42,241 nt of DNA from Spirochaetaceae bacterium (GTDB lineage Bacteria; Spirochaetota; Spirochaetia; Treponematales; Rectinemataceae). The notes beneath the pieces were generated by a model. The model ran no database searches, was not told the origin of the DNA, and saw only the letters and a list, made by a program, of their open reading frames with translations. The first letter of the stretch is position 1. Each line of letters opens with the position of its first letter. Made by a program: the position numbers and the translations under genes. This document shows, piece after piece, positions 33,935-42,006 of the stretch. The DNA is taken from contig JANYKC010000035.1 in assembly GCA_025358255.1 (NCBI GenBank), positions 1 through 42,241 on the forward strand, written 5' to 3'.

Positions 33935-36550
33935 ATGTCCGCCTCCTGTGACGCCCTTGCCCGGCTCGCCGCCCTCGACCTGCCCCTCGCTCCCCGTCTC
34001 GCCGAGGTCCTTGGCCCCTTGCATGACGGCAAGGGCCTCGTGCTGACCGCGGAGCCAGGCGCCGGCAAGACGAGCCTCGTGCCCCTCGCCGTGGCCCTCG
34101 AGGCAGGGGCCATGGGCCTGCCCGCCGGCCGGGTCCTCGTCCTGGAGCCCCGGCGCATCGCCGCGGTCCAGGCCGCCTGGCGAGGGGCCGAACTCCTGGG
34201 GGAAAAGCCAGGCGGCAAGGTGGGATACCGGGTGCGGGGAGACTCGAGGCCCGGAGCCCTCGTCGAGTTCATGACCGAGGGGGTCTTCATCCGACTGGTC
34301 CAGGAGGATCCCGGCCTCCGTGGCGTGTGCGCCCTCGTCTTAGACGAATTCCACGAGAGGAGCCTTGCCGCCGACCTCGGCCTTGCCCTTGCCCTCGAGG
34401 CGCGCGAAGCCTTCTGTCCCCAGCTGCGGATCGTCCTTATGTCGGCGACGATCGCGGCAGAGAGGCTTGCGGCCCATATCGGGGCACCAGTCCTCGAGGT
34501 CGCCGGCCGATCCTTCCCGATCGAGACCCGCCACGTCGGTCCAGGCTTCCCCCGCAACCTGACGGACCGCGGTTTCGAGGAAGCCCTGGCGGGCGAAGCC
34601 CTCCGCCTGTTCGGCCAGATGGACGGCGACCTCCTCATCTTCCTGCCGGGAGGCCGAGAGATAGGAAAAATGGCCCAGGCCCTCGAAGCCCGGTCGAAGG
34701 GACCCGGGAGCCCCGCTATCCTTCCCCTCCATGGCTCCCTTCCCCTGGAGGCCCAGCGCCGGGTCGTCGCGCCCGGCGCGCAGGCGGGACGGCGCATCAT
34801 CCTCGCGACGAGCGTGGCGGAGACCAGCCTCACGGTGCCGCGGATCGGCGCCGTCCTCGACGCAGGGCTGGCTCGCCTGACGCGCTACGACGCGCGCACC
34901 GGCCTCAACCGCCTGGTGACCGAGCGCGAGGCGGCCGATCGCGCCGACCAACGGCGCGGCCGGGCGGGGCGCCTTGGCCCCGGCCTCTGCCTCCGCGCCT
35001 GGGACAAGGCCGAGGTCCTGGTCGAACGCACCGAGCCCGAGATCCTCCGCGCCGAGCTCTCTGGCCTTGTCCTGGAAGCGGCGGTCTGGGGGGCGCTTCG
35101 GGCCGAGGAGCTCGAATGGCTCGATGCGCCGCCCGCCTCCGCCTGGGTGGCCGCACGCGAGCTCCTCCTTGAGCTGGGCGCCGTGGACGCCCAAGGGAAG
35201 GCGACCGCTTTCGGCGCCGCCTGCGCGAGGATGGGCGCGGAGCCCCGCTTGGCCGCCCTGGTCCTCCGCGGATCCGAAGCGGGGCGCCTCTCCGACGCAG
35301 CCGCCCTCGCGGCCATCCTCGCCGAACGCGGAAGCGGCGAAGACGCCGACCTGGGCCTGGCCCTTGAGGCCCTTCGCTCAGGCCGGGGCGAATACGCCAG
35401 GGCCCGCGACGAGGCGGCCCGGCTCGAGGTGGCTGCGCTGCGGGAGCGCGGCTCGAGCCCGCCGGCTTCGGCAGGCCCGCACGGCAAGTCGCGGTCGGTC
35501 GTCGCGGTAGATGGGGGGGCCGAAGCCAGCTACGGCAGCCTCCTGGCCCCGGCCTTCCCCGACCGCGTGGCCAAACGCATCGAGGCCCGCGGCGCACAAG
35601 CGAGCTTCCAGCTTCCCGGGGGCAGGAAACTCAAGGCCCGCGGGGCCCTGGCCGCCGCGCCATGGATCGTGGCGGCGGAAGCCGATTCAGGAGGCGTCGC
35701 GGGGAGCATCCAGGGGAGCCGGGACAGCGACGAAGGGACGGTCTTTGCCGGCGCCGCCCTCGATGAAGGCGAAGCCCTCTCCGCCCTCGCGTCATTTCTT
35801 TCGGAGACGACGGAACTCGACTGGACGGGCCTCGTGCCCCATGCGCGCTCGCGCCGCCGCGCCGGCGCCATCCTCCTTTCAGAGCGGCCCTTGAAGCTCC
35901 CGCCCCGGGAAAGCGTCGCTTCGGCCTTCGCCCTTCTCCTCAAGGGCACAGGGCTCTCGATCCTGCCCTGGGAGGAGGGAGACGCGGCGGCCCTCCTTTC
36001 CCGGCTCCGCTGGTATGGCCGGACGGCCTTGCCCGAATCGTGGCCCGACCTCTCGGATACGGGCCTCCTTGCGAGCGCGGAGACCTGGCTCCTCCCCTTT
36101 GTCGGAGGAGGGCCCGGCCCCGTCATCGACGGCCAAAACCTTCGGTCAGCCCTGGACAGCCTCGTCCCCGCCTCCCTGGAGCGCGCCTTCCGCTGCGACG
36201 CGCCCGGCCGCCTCGAGCTTCCCTCGGGGCGGAGCGCGGCCCTGGATTATGGCAGCGCCGCCCCCGGTCCCGGCGGCATGGAGCTCGGGCCTGTCCTCGA
36301 AGCCCGTCCCGCCGACTTCTATGGTCTTGCGGTCCACCCCGCCATCATGGGGCGACCCATGCTCATCCGCCTCCTATCGCCGGCTGGCCGCCCCATCCAT
36401 GTGACGGCCGATCTTCCCGGTTTCTGGCGGGGCGCCTGGCTCGAGGTCCGCAAGGACCTGCGCGGCCGTTATCCCCGGCATGACTGGCCAGAGGATCCGT
36501 CGAAGGCGAAGCCCTCGAGCTCGAGCATAAAAAAGAGATCGGGAACCTGA
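33935..36550 (+). CDS. hrpB: ATP-dependent RNA helicase HrpB
   Basis: An 871-residue DExH helicase of the HrpB family, slightly longer than the usual 800-850. Motifs in order: Walker A AEPGAGKTSLVP (39-50), LVLDEFHERSL (134-144, a DEFH box), VLMSATIAAERL (167-178), ILATSVAETSLTVP, and the RRGRAGRLGPG of motif VI. The family's C-terminal HrpB block ends in AWLEVRKDLRGRYPRHDWPED. A Ser- and Lys-rich tail finishes the protein. It is divergent from the Mpv17-like gene and has little ribosome-site signal before ATG 33935. The role of HrpB is poorly defined; RNA or ribosome processing is likely. Confidence 0.94.
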   Translation: MSASCDALARLAALDLPLAPRLAEVLGPLHDGKGLVLTAEPGAGKTSLVPLAVALEAGAMGLPAGRVLVLEPRRIAAVQAAWRGAELLGEKPGGKVGYRVRGDSRPGALVEFMTEGVFIRLVQEDPGLRGVCALVLDEFHERSLAADLGLALALEAREAFCPQLRIVLMSATIAAERLAAHIGAPVLEVAGRSFPIETRHVGPGFPRNLTDRGFEEALAGEALRLFGQMDGDLLIFLPGGREIGKMAQALEARSKGPGSPAILPLHGSLPLEAQRRVVAPGAQAGRRIILATSVAETSLTVPRIGAVLDAGLARLTRYDARTGLNRLVTEREAADRADQRRGRAGRLGPGLCLRAWDKAEVLVERTEPEILRAELSGLVLEAAVWGALRAEELEWLDAPPASAWVAARELLLELGAVDAQGKATAFGAACARMGAEPRLAALVLRGSEAGRLSDAAALAAILAERGSGEDADLGLALEALRSGRGEYARARDEAARLEVAALRERGSSPPASAGPHGKSRSVVAVDGGAEASYGSLLAPAFPDRVAKRIEARGAQASFQLPGGRKLKARGALAAAPWIVAAEADSGGVAGSIQGSRDSDEGTVFAGAALDEGEALSALASFLSETTELDWTGLVPHARSRRRAGAILLSERPLKLPPRESVASAFALLLKGTGLSILPWEEGDAAALLSRLRWYGRTALPESWPDLSDTGLLASAETWLLPFVGGGPGPVIDGQNLRSALDSLVPASLERAFRCDAPGRLELPSGRSAALDYGSAAPGPGGMELGPVLEARPADFYGLAVHPAIMGRPMLIRLLSPAGRPIHVTADLPGFWRGAWLEVRKDLRGRYPRHDWPEDPSKAKPSSSSIKKRSGT

Positions 36551-36572
36551 GGCTGCCCCTCGCACGGACGCG

Positions 36573-36625
36573 CTGACCCGGCAACATGAGATCGGGCACT
36601 CGCCGATGTCCAGTTGCCGGGTCAG
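36573..36625. repeat. Palindromic element, copy 2
   Basis: CTGACCCGGCAAC at 36573-36585 is repeated in inverse at 36613-36625, a perfect 13-bp inverted repeat identical to the arms of the element at 143-245. The inner part is shorter: ATCGG (36591-36595) pairs with CCGAT (36603-36607) around GCACTCG. It begins 22 bases after the hrpB stop, so in RNA it would fold as a 3' hairpin. It lacks the T-run of an intrinsic terminator and the TA flanks of copy 1. Confidence 0.8.
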
Positions 36626-36677
36626 TCAGGCCAGCCTTGGCTTGCTCTAAGGCCGTATACATCGCTATCTTTCATCC

Positions 36678-37796
36678 ATGGGCAGGGCAATGGATTCACT
36701 CGAGGCGGCGGGGCTGGCCGTCTACGATTCGGGATTCACTGCCCTCGACGCCTACCATGGCGTCAAGCCTTCCCCCCTGCGCTTTGCCCTTGTCGAAGGA
36801 AGCCTCCAGGACGTGGCCAGGACGAGCGAAGCCTTGGCCTTCCCCGGACTCTCCTACGCGGACGCGGTCCTTTTGCCCCGTGGCCCGAGGGTCGAAGGCG
36901 AAGAGACCGAATGGCCCCTCTATCTTCGCATGGTCGATTCCCTCTCGCAGGCGGAAAGCGCCGCCTTCGCGCCTCTTGATCTCCTGCGCGATCCAAGAAA
37001 ACGCGCTTTCTACCACGATCCCAAGGGCATCTATCCCCTCCTCCGCGAAAGGCGACTCGAACCGCGGGGCGCCTCGGGCGAGGATCTCATTTTCCAGGCG
37101 GCCGGCCTCCTGGCCCGCTACGACTACTATCTTCCCAAGGATTTCCTCCCGCCGCCTCCGCGCGATTTCCCCCTCGGGGCCCAACGCGACCTCCTCTCCC
37201 TCATCCTCACTGGAAAAAGCCCGGAGCGGGCATTCGGTTTCCTCAAGGCCTGTGGCTTCATAGATGCCTATTGGCCGGAGATCGGCGAACTGGCAGGAGT
37301 CGACCAGGCCAAGGAATTCCATCCGGAAGGGGATGTCTGGGCCCACACGATGGAGACATTCCGATACCGCAAGACGACCGATTTCCGTCTCTCCCTGGCC
37401 CTCCTCCTCCACGACTCGGGAAAACCCAGGGCGAGCGCCGCAGGCGGAAAGCGCTTTGACCGCCATGCGGAGATCGGGGCCGAGGTAGCCAGGCGCTTTC
37501 TCTCCCGCCTCGGTTTCCCTCGTGAGATCGGGAACGATGTCTCCTACCTCGTCCGCTACCACATGCTGCCTGCGGCCCTCCCCCGCCTCCCCCTGGAGCG
37601 GGGGATCGAAGGCGTCGATGCCCCCCTCTTCCCCATCCTCCTCGAACTCTACAAATGCGACGAGCTTTCCTCCTTCAAGGGGCCGGAAGGCTATTACGAG
37701 GCCTGCGCGACCTACCGCGCCTGGCTGAAGAACAGCCGCAACCCCTGGCGCCATCCCGAGGCCCTGAGGCTCGCTCGTCTGTATCTCAAGCCTTGA
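36678..37796 (+). CDS. HD-domain protein resembling a tRNA nucleotidyltransferase without its active site
   Basis: A 372-residue protein. The C-terminal half is an HD domain: GDVWAHTMETF, LALLLHDSGKP with the HD pair, and DRHAEIGAEVARRFLSRLGFP, as in bacterial CCA-adding enzymes and poly(A) polymerases. The N-terminal region keeps the family's layout (LDLLRDPRKRAFYHDPKGIYPLL, RDLL) but lacks the GGxVRD and DxD motifs that bind nucleotide. It may act as a phosphohydrolase, or the polymerase site may have decayed. ATG 36690 (MDSLEAAG) is an alternative start after AGGG. Confidence 0.75.
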   Translation: MGRAMDSLEAAGLAVYDSGFTALDAYHGVKPSPLRFALVEGSLQDVARTSEALAFPGLSYADAVLLPRGPRVEGEETEWPLYLRMVDSLSQAESAAFAPLDLLRDPRKRAFYHDPKGIYPLLRERRLEPRGASGEDLIFQAAGLLARYDYYLPKDFLPPPPRDFPLGAQRDLLSLILTGKSPERAFGFLKACGFIDAYWPEIGELAGVDQAKEFHPEGDVWAHTMETFRYRKTTDFRLSLALLLHDSGKPRASAAGGKRFDRHAEIGAEVARRFLSRLGFPREIGNDVSYLVRYHMLPAALPRLPLERGIEGVDAPLFPILLELYKCDELSSFKGPEGYYEACATYRAWLKNSRNPWRHPEALRLARLYLKP

Positions 37797-37919
37797 CGGC
37801 GGGGGCTTCACCGCCTACAGTTTCTCCAAGAAGTCTATTGAACTCAACAACAAGCTTCGAGGAACCAGGTATAGACGACGGCCTGTCGAGAGAGCGGGGC
37901 CGGCTCGATGGGAGCGCAC

Positions 37920-38918
37920 ATGAGTGAAACACATAAAAACCAGGACGAACTCTTGGCCCTGCGATCCATCGTGGAAGCCTCGCCGGCCTCCCTCGCCTTC
38001 ATCGACCGCGAATACCGCCTCGTGGCCGCCAATCGCCGCCGCCTTTCCGAACTTGGCCTGAAGGCTGGACAGGGGATAGGGACATCCCTGTCCAGCCTCA
38101 TGTCATCCGAGCTCTTCGAACGAAGGGCGCCCCACTTCGAGGCCTGCTTGGGCGGCGCTTCCCAGCGCTTCATGGAGTTGAGCCCGGACGGGAAGGTCGT
38201 GGACGAAGTCAATCTCCAACCGGTGCGCGGCGACGGCGGCGAAGTCTGCGGGATCGTTGAAAGCCGCCTTCACCGGGAAACCAAGGAGAGCCTTGAACGC
38301 AGGCTCGACGAAAGGGAGCATGCGCTTGTCGAGGCGGAGAACGAGCTCCGTCGCCTGTCGACCACCGACTCCCTTTCCGGGTCGCTCAACCGGGGGGCCA
38401 TCCTCGCCGCCCTCGAGGAAGAGATCAGGCGGGCCCTTCGCTATGACCGCCCCCTTTCCCTGGTCCTCTTCGACCTCGATCACTTCAAGCTCGTCAACGA
38501 CATACATGGCCGCGCGGCAGGCGACGAGGCCATCCGCCGCTTTTCCGCGATCTGCAGGGCTTCGTTCCGGAACACCGACTATGTAGGCCGTTACGGCGGA
38601 GAGGAATTCCTTGCCGTGCTTCCCGAAGTCGAATCGAGGGGTGCCATCGAGGCGGCCGAGCGGGTGCGCACCAGCCTCCAGTCGGAGCGCTTCCGCTCCG
38701 TGGCCGTGCAGGCGCCTTGGGGAGACGGTTCCGGGCAGGGCAAGGAAAACCCTGCCCACAGCCTGGGGGGAGACGAGTTCACGGTCACGGCCTCGGCGGG
38801 GGTCGCGGGCTGGGAAAAAGGTGTCGACTCGGATCGCCTCCTGGCCAGCGTGGACGCTGCCCTGTATCGGGCCAAGGAGCACGGCAGGAATCGAGTGGAG
38901 CCGGGCCTTCGCCATTGA
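37920..38918 (+). CDS. PAS-GGDEF diguanylate cyclase
   Basis: A 332-residue protein: a PAS-like sensor (about 10-115), a coiled coil (118-147, RETKESLERRLDEREHALVE) and a GGDEF domain (148-332). The active site is RYGGEEF (224-230) and the inhibitory site R217-N-T-D220 is in place, so it should make cyclic di-GMP under product control. Residues about 262-284 are an insertion before the strand FTVTASAGVAGW and by chance create a second GGDEF string (283-287). ATG 37920 is chosen over 37908 because GGAG precedes it by 5 bases. No membrane segment, so cytoplasmic. Confidence 0.92.
   Translation: MSETHKNQDELLALRSIVEASPASLAFIDREYRLVAANRRRLSELGLKAGQGIGTSLSSLMSSELFERRAPHFEACLGGASQRFMELSPDGKVVDEVNLQPVRGDGGEVCGIVESRLHRETKESLERRLDEREHALVEAENELRRLSTTDSLSGSLNRGAILAALEEEIRRALRYDRPLSLVLFDLDHFKLVNDIHGRAAGDEAIRRFSAICRASFRNTDYVGRYGGEEFLAVLPEVESRGAIEAAERVRTSLQSERFRSVAVQAPWGDGSGQGKENPAHSLGGDEFTVTASAGVAGWEKGVDSDRLLASVDAALYRAKEHGRNRVEPGLRH
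38062..38098. repeat. 13-bp perfect inverted repeat inside the diguanylate cyclase gene
   Basis: AGGCTGGACAGGG (38062-38074) is complementary to CCCTGTCCAGCCT (38086-38098) across an 11-base loop. It lies in the PAS-coding part and encodes LKAGQGIGTSLSSLM. A stem this long and GC-rich would be stable in mRNA. It may be chance or may slow translation; no related copy is seen in the window. Confidence 0.6.
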
Positions 38919-38950
38919 CGCCGCAAGGTAACGGAGGCTAGCATGGCGGA

Positions 38951-40351
38951 ATGTTCGATGCCAGCACCTACCGGGACCGGCGCGCGGCCCTCATAAAAGC
39001 CTTGGGCCTTCGTGGCGAAAGAAGCGGTCTTGTCGTGCTTGTGGGCAACGGTGAAAGCCCGATGAACTACACGGACAATGCCTACCCATTCCACCAGGAT
39101 TCGAGTTTCCGCTATTTTTTTGGCCATTCCAAGCCCGGACTCGCCGCGGCCATGGACCTCGGGAGCGGAGAATCTGTCCTCTATGGTGACGACCTTTCGA
39201 TGGACGACATCGTCTGGACCGGCCCCGAGCCCACGATGGCCGAACTGGCCGAAGCGGCGGGATGCGCTTTCCGTCACCGCTCATCCCTGGCCACGGACTC
39301 TAGAGAAGCGCCCGCCATCCTCTTTCTCCCGCCCTACCGTGACGAAACCCGCCGCGAACTTGCCCGCCTCTTGGGGGTTTCCATCGAGGCGGTGGACGGC
39401 AAGGTTTCCCTCCCCCTCATCCGCGCGGCGATCGAGCTGCGCGAGATCAAGGACGCGCTCGAGGTGGCGGAGATCGAGGTCGCGGTGGCCACGACGGTGG
39501 CCATGCACCGGGCAGCCCTCATCCTTACACGGCCCGGCATGCGGGAATCCGACATCGCGGCCCGTGTCACGGAGATCGCCCTGGCCGACGGCGGGGGTCT
39601 TTCCTTCCCGGTCATCGCGACCACAAAAGGCGCCACCCTCCATAACCACCGCCACGACCGCAGCCTGGCCGCGGGCTCCCTCTTCCTCCTCGATGCCGGC
39701 GCCGAATCCCTGAAAGGGTATGCGGGCGACCTCACCACGACCTTCCCGGTCGGCCGCCGCTTTGACGAAAAGCAGCGCGCCATCTATGAAATAGTCCTGG
39801 CCATGGGCCAGGCGGCCATCCCGGCCATCGGCCCGGGCAAGCCCTTCATGGCGGCCCACGACGCGGCGGCCAAGGCGGCGGTCACCGGCCTGTCCAGCCT
39901 TGGCCTCATGCGCGGCGACCCCGACGAGGCGGTGGCCAAGGGCGCCCATGCCCTCTTCTTTCCCCACGGACTCGGCCACATGCTGGGCCTCGATGTCCAC
40001 GACATGGAGAACTACGGCGAGGACTGGGTCGGCTACGACGGCGCCGGACGCTCGAAGGAATTCGGTCGCAAATCCCTGCGCCTCGCCAAGGCCCTCAAGG
40101 CCGGGATGGTGCATACGGTCGAGCCCGGGCTCTATTTCATTCCGGAGCTCATCGCCGCGTGGAAGTCCGAAGGACGCTTCGCCGAGCACATCGCCTTCGA
40201 GAAGATCGAGGCGTGGATGGGAGTCGGCGGCGTCAGGAACGAGGAGGACTGGCTGGTCACGCCTTCGGGCGCGCGCCGCCTTGGACCATCCTTCGACAAG
40301 TCCACCGCCGCGATCGAAGCCGCACGCTCATCCGGAGGGATCCATGGTTGA
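38951..40351 (+). CDS. Aminopeptidase P-type metallopeptidase (M24B)
   Basis: A 466-residue protein with the AMP_N domain (about 1-150, including MNYTDNAYPFHQDSSFRYFF) and the M24 pita-bread domain. The metal ligands are the Asp residues in LFLLDAGAE and YAGDLTTTF, the His in HGLGHMLGLDVHD, and the Glu residues in HTVEPGLYF and VRNEEDWLV. It removes N-terminal residues before proline in peptides. The stop overlaps the DUF2007 gene by 8 bases. The M24 half of the fusion in the LacI operon is a distant relative, so the window has two M24 proteins. Confidence 0.93.
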   Translation: MFDASTYRDRRAALIKALGLRGERSGLVVLVGNGESPMNYTDNAYPFHQDSSFRYFFGHSKPGLAAAMDLGSGESVLYGDDLSMDDIVWTGPEPTMAELAEAAGCAFRHRSSLATDSREAPAILFLPPYRDETRRELARLLGVSIEAVDGKVSLPLIRAAIELREIKDALEVAEIEVAVATTVAMHRAALILTRPGMRESDIAARVTEIALADGGGLSFPVIATTKGATLHNHRHDRSLAAGSLFLLDAGAESLKGYAGDLTTTFPVGRRFDEKQRAIYEIVLAMGQAAIPAIGPGKPFMAAHDAAAKAAVTGLSSLGLMRGDPDEAVAKGAHALFFPHGLGHMLGLDVHDMENYGEDWVGYDGAGRSKEFGRKSLRLAKALKAGMVHTVEPGLYFIPELIAAWKSEGRFAEHIAFEKIEAWMGVGGVRNEEDWLVTPSGARRLGPSFDKSTAAIEAARSSGGIHG

Positions 40352-40583
40352 GGTATTCGTCTCCGTTTTCCAGGATGAGGCGATCGTGGTCAAGAGCCTC
40401 CTTCAATCCGCGGGCCTTGATCCCGAAATGATCGTCGACGGCATGCTCGACATCAATCCCCTGTTTTCCGTGGACATAAAAGGCGTGCGCGTCTGCGTCG
40501 CCGAGGACGAAGCCGAGGACGCGCTGGCCATCGTGGCGGACTACAACTCCCGCAAGGGTTCCCTCGAAGACGAAGAAGACTGA
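40344..40583 (+). CDS. DUF2007-type small protein
   Basis: A 79-residue protein matching the DUF2007 (putative signal-transducing) pattern: an initial VFVSVFQDEAIVVKSLLQSAG, a central DGMLDINPLFSVDIKGVRVC and VAEDEAEDALAIVADY. Such proteins have a ferredoxin-like fold and probably bind a small ligand or act as a PII-like partner, but no function is established. It overlaps the aminopeptidase gene, follows CGGAGGGA and precedes the M20 hydrolase gene by 16 bases, so the three form an operon. Confidence 0.8.
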   Translation: MVEVFVSVFQDEAIVVKSLLQSAGLDPEMIVDGMLDINPLFSVDIKGVRVCVAEDEAEDALAIVADYNSRKGSLEDEED

Positions 40584-40599
40584 GAAAGAAAGGACTCAC

Positions 40600-41787
40600 A
40601 TGGACACGAGCGAAATCCTCGCGCGCTGCCGCAAGGCCGGAGGACGCATCATCGAGCTGCGCCGCGAGCTGCACCGCATTCCTGAAGTGGGACTCGACCT
40701 GCCGCTCACGGCCGCCCTAGTGACCCGGGAACTCGACCGCCTCGGCATCGGCTACCGGATGGCGGGCTCGGGCATCATCGCCGACCTTGGGGACAGGGGG
40801 CCGGTCATCGGCATGCGCGCCGACATGGACGCGCTTCCCCTCGAAGAGAAGACCGGAGCCGCCTATGCCTCGACGATCCCCGGCACCATGCATGCCTGCG
40901 GCCATGACGCCCATGTCGCCTCCCTTCTCGGCGCGGCTTCCGTCCTTGTGGAGGAGTTCCGCGCCGGAAAGCTGGCCTATAGGCCCCGCTTCCTCTTCCA
41001 GCCCGGCGAGGAAGGCTATCACGGCGCCAAGCTCCTCATCGCCGCTGGCTGCCTTGAAGGGATGATAGCCATCGAGGGAGGACACGTGGGCGACCTCACC
41101 GAGGAGCTTTCGCCGGGCCAGGCCGGCTTCCTCCCCGGCGCGATGCTCGCGGCCAGCGACAGCTGGGAAGGCGCCTTCATCGGCTCGGGCGGCCATGGTT
41201 CGGCCCCGCACAACAGCCCTGATCCCATCGCCGCCTTCGCCGATTTCATCCAGGCCCTCAACCACCACCGCAGCCGGGAGCTCGACCAGCGCAAGCCGGC
41301 CGTCATCTCCGTCTGCTCGGTCCATGCGGGACAGGCCTACAATGTCATCCCCGAGCGCCTCGATTTCAAGGGCACGACCCGCAGCCTCGAGCCCGCTCTC
41401 CGCGAAAGCCTGGCTGCGAGGATACGCGAGATAGGGACAGCGACCGCGGCACTCTGGAAGCTCCACTTCGAGTTCAGCTGGCTCGGCGGCTATCCTCCCC
41501 TTGTCAACGATGCCGATTCCAGCAACCGCATGGAAGGGGCCGCGCGCGGCCTCCTCGGGCCGGACCGCGTGAAACGCATCGGCAACGCGATCATGGGCGG
41601 CGAGGACTTCGCCTACTACCTCGAGAAAGTGCCCGGCGCCTTCTGGTTCCTGAACAGCCAGGCGCCCAGTCGCGGCATCAGCTTCCCCAACCACAATCCC
41701 CGCTTTGACTTGGATGAGGACCTCCTCGCGGACGCGGCGGCCTTGCACCTATCGAGCGCGGAGGCATTGGCGGCCCCCGCGAACTGA
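40600..41787 (+). CDS. M20 family amidohydrolase (hippurate/IAA-amino acid hydrolase type)
   Basis: A 395-residue M20D peptidase or amidohydrolase. Metal motifs: RADMDALPLEE, HACGHDAH, FQPGEEGYHGAK with the catalytic Glu pair, the His in AIEGGHVG, and a late His in FPNHNPRFD. Dimerisation-domain segments such as GSGGHGSAPHNSPDPI are typical. These enzymes remove N-acyl groups from amino acids. Start ATG 40600 follows AAGAAAGGA. Its stop lies in the loop of a strong hairpin. With aminopeptidase P it points to peptide or acyl-amino acid use. Confidence 0.93.
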   Translation: MDTSEILARCRKAGGRIIELRRELHRIPEVGLDLPLTAALVTRELDRLGIGYRMAGSGIIADLGDRGPVIGMRADMDALPLEEKTGAAYASTIPGTMHACGHDAHVASLLGAASVLVEEFRAGKLAYRPRFLFQPGEEGYHGAKLLIAAGCLEGMIAIEGGHVGDLTEELSPGQAGFLPGAMLAASDSWEGAFIGSGGHGSAPHNSPDPIAAFADFIQALNHHRSRELDQRKPAVISVCSVHAGQAYNVIPERLDFKGTTRSLEPALRESLAARIREIGTATAALWKLHFEFSWLGGYPPLVNDADSSNRMEGAARGLLGPDRVKRIGNAIMGGEDFAYYLEKVPGAFWFLNSQAPSRGISFPNHNPRFDLDEDLLADAAALHLSSAEALAAPAN

Positions 41788-41798
41788 CACTCGCGGGG
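41775..41798 (+). terminator. Hairpin spanning the M20 stop codon
   Basis: CCCCGCGA (41775-41782) pairs with TCGCGGGG (41791-41798) around an 8-base loop that contains the TGA stop (41785-41787). The stem is GC-rich and strong but is followed by CTTGGCAGG, not a T-run, so termination would be weak or Rho-assisted. It may instead protect the 3' end. Confidence 0.45.
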
Positions 41799-41814
41799 CT
41801 TGGCAGGAAGAGGG

Positions 41815-41842
41815 TTCACGCAGAGAGCGCAGTGGCGCAGGG
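41815..41842. repeat. Short CGCAG-rich repeat region
   Basis: TTCACGCAGAG is followed by GCGCAGTG and GCGCAGGG, three 8-base units around GCGCAG. Similar TTCACGCAGAGACGCAG strings occur as dispersed repeats in many bacterial genomes, often near small accessory genes; this is recalled, not checked. From the M20 stop to about 42006 I see nothing else certain: the minus-strand frame running through this repeat (to 41749) is probably not a gene. Confidence 0.45.
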
Positions 41843-42006
41843 TAAGAGATGCGGGATTGGAGGAGGGCCGCCATGGAGTCCAGGAAGGACCGAAGGAGAC
41901 TTCGCTTCCACGTGAGCATCCCGCCGTTTACGACGCTCGGGTCGGACAGGTCGATCAAGGCGGGAAGGGACTGATCGAGACCTTCCCATTCATCCTGGGT
42001 CAAGGC

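Noticed and set aside
33811..34833. Minus-strand open frame of 340 codons
   Set aside because: It is antisense to hrpB and made of Arg, Ser and Pro repeats; the helicase frame has all expected motifs.
36696..37811. Minus-strand open frame of 371 codons
   Set aside because: Antisense to the HD-domain gene; that gene has clear motifs and family pattern.
38763..38785. Second GGDEF motif as another active site
   Set aside because: It falls after the active site in an insertion just before the SAGVA strand, not in the turn between two beta strands, so it is coincidental.
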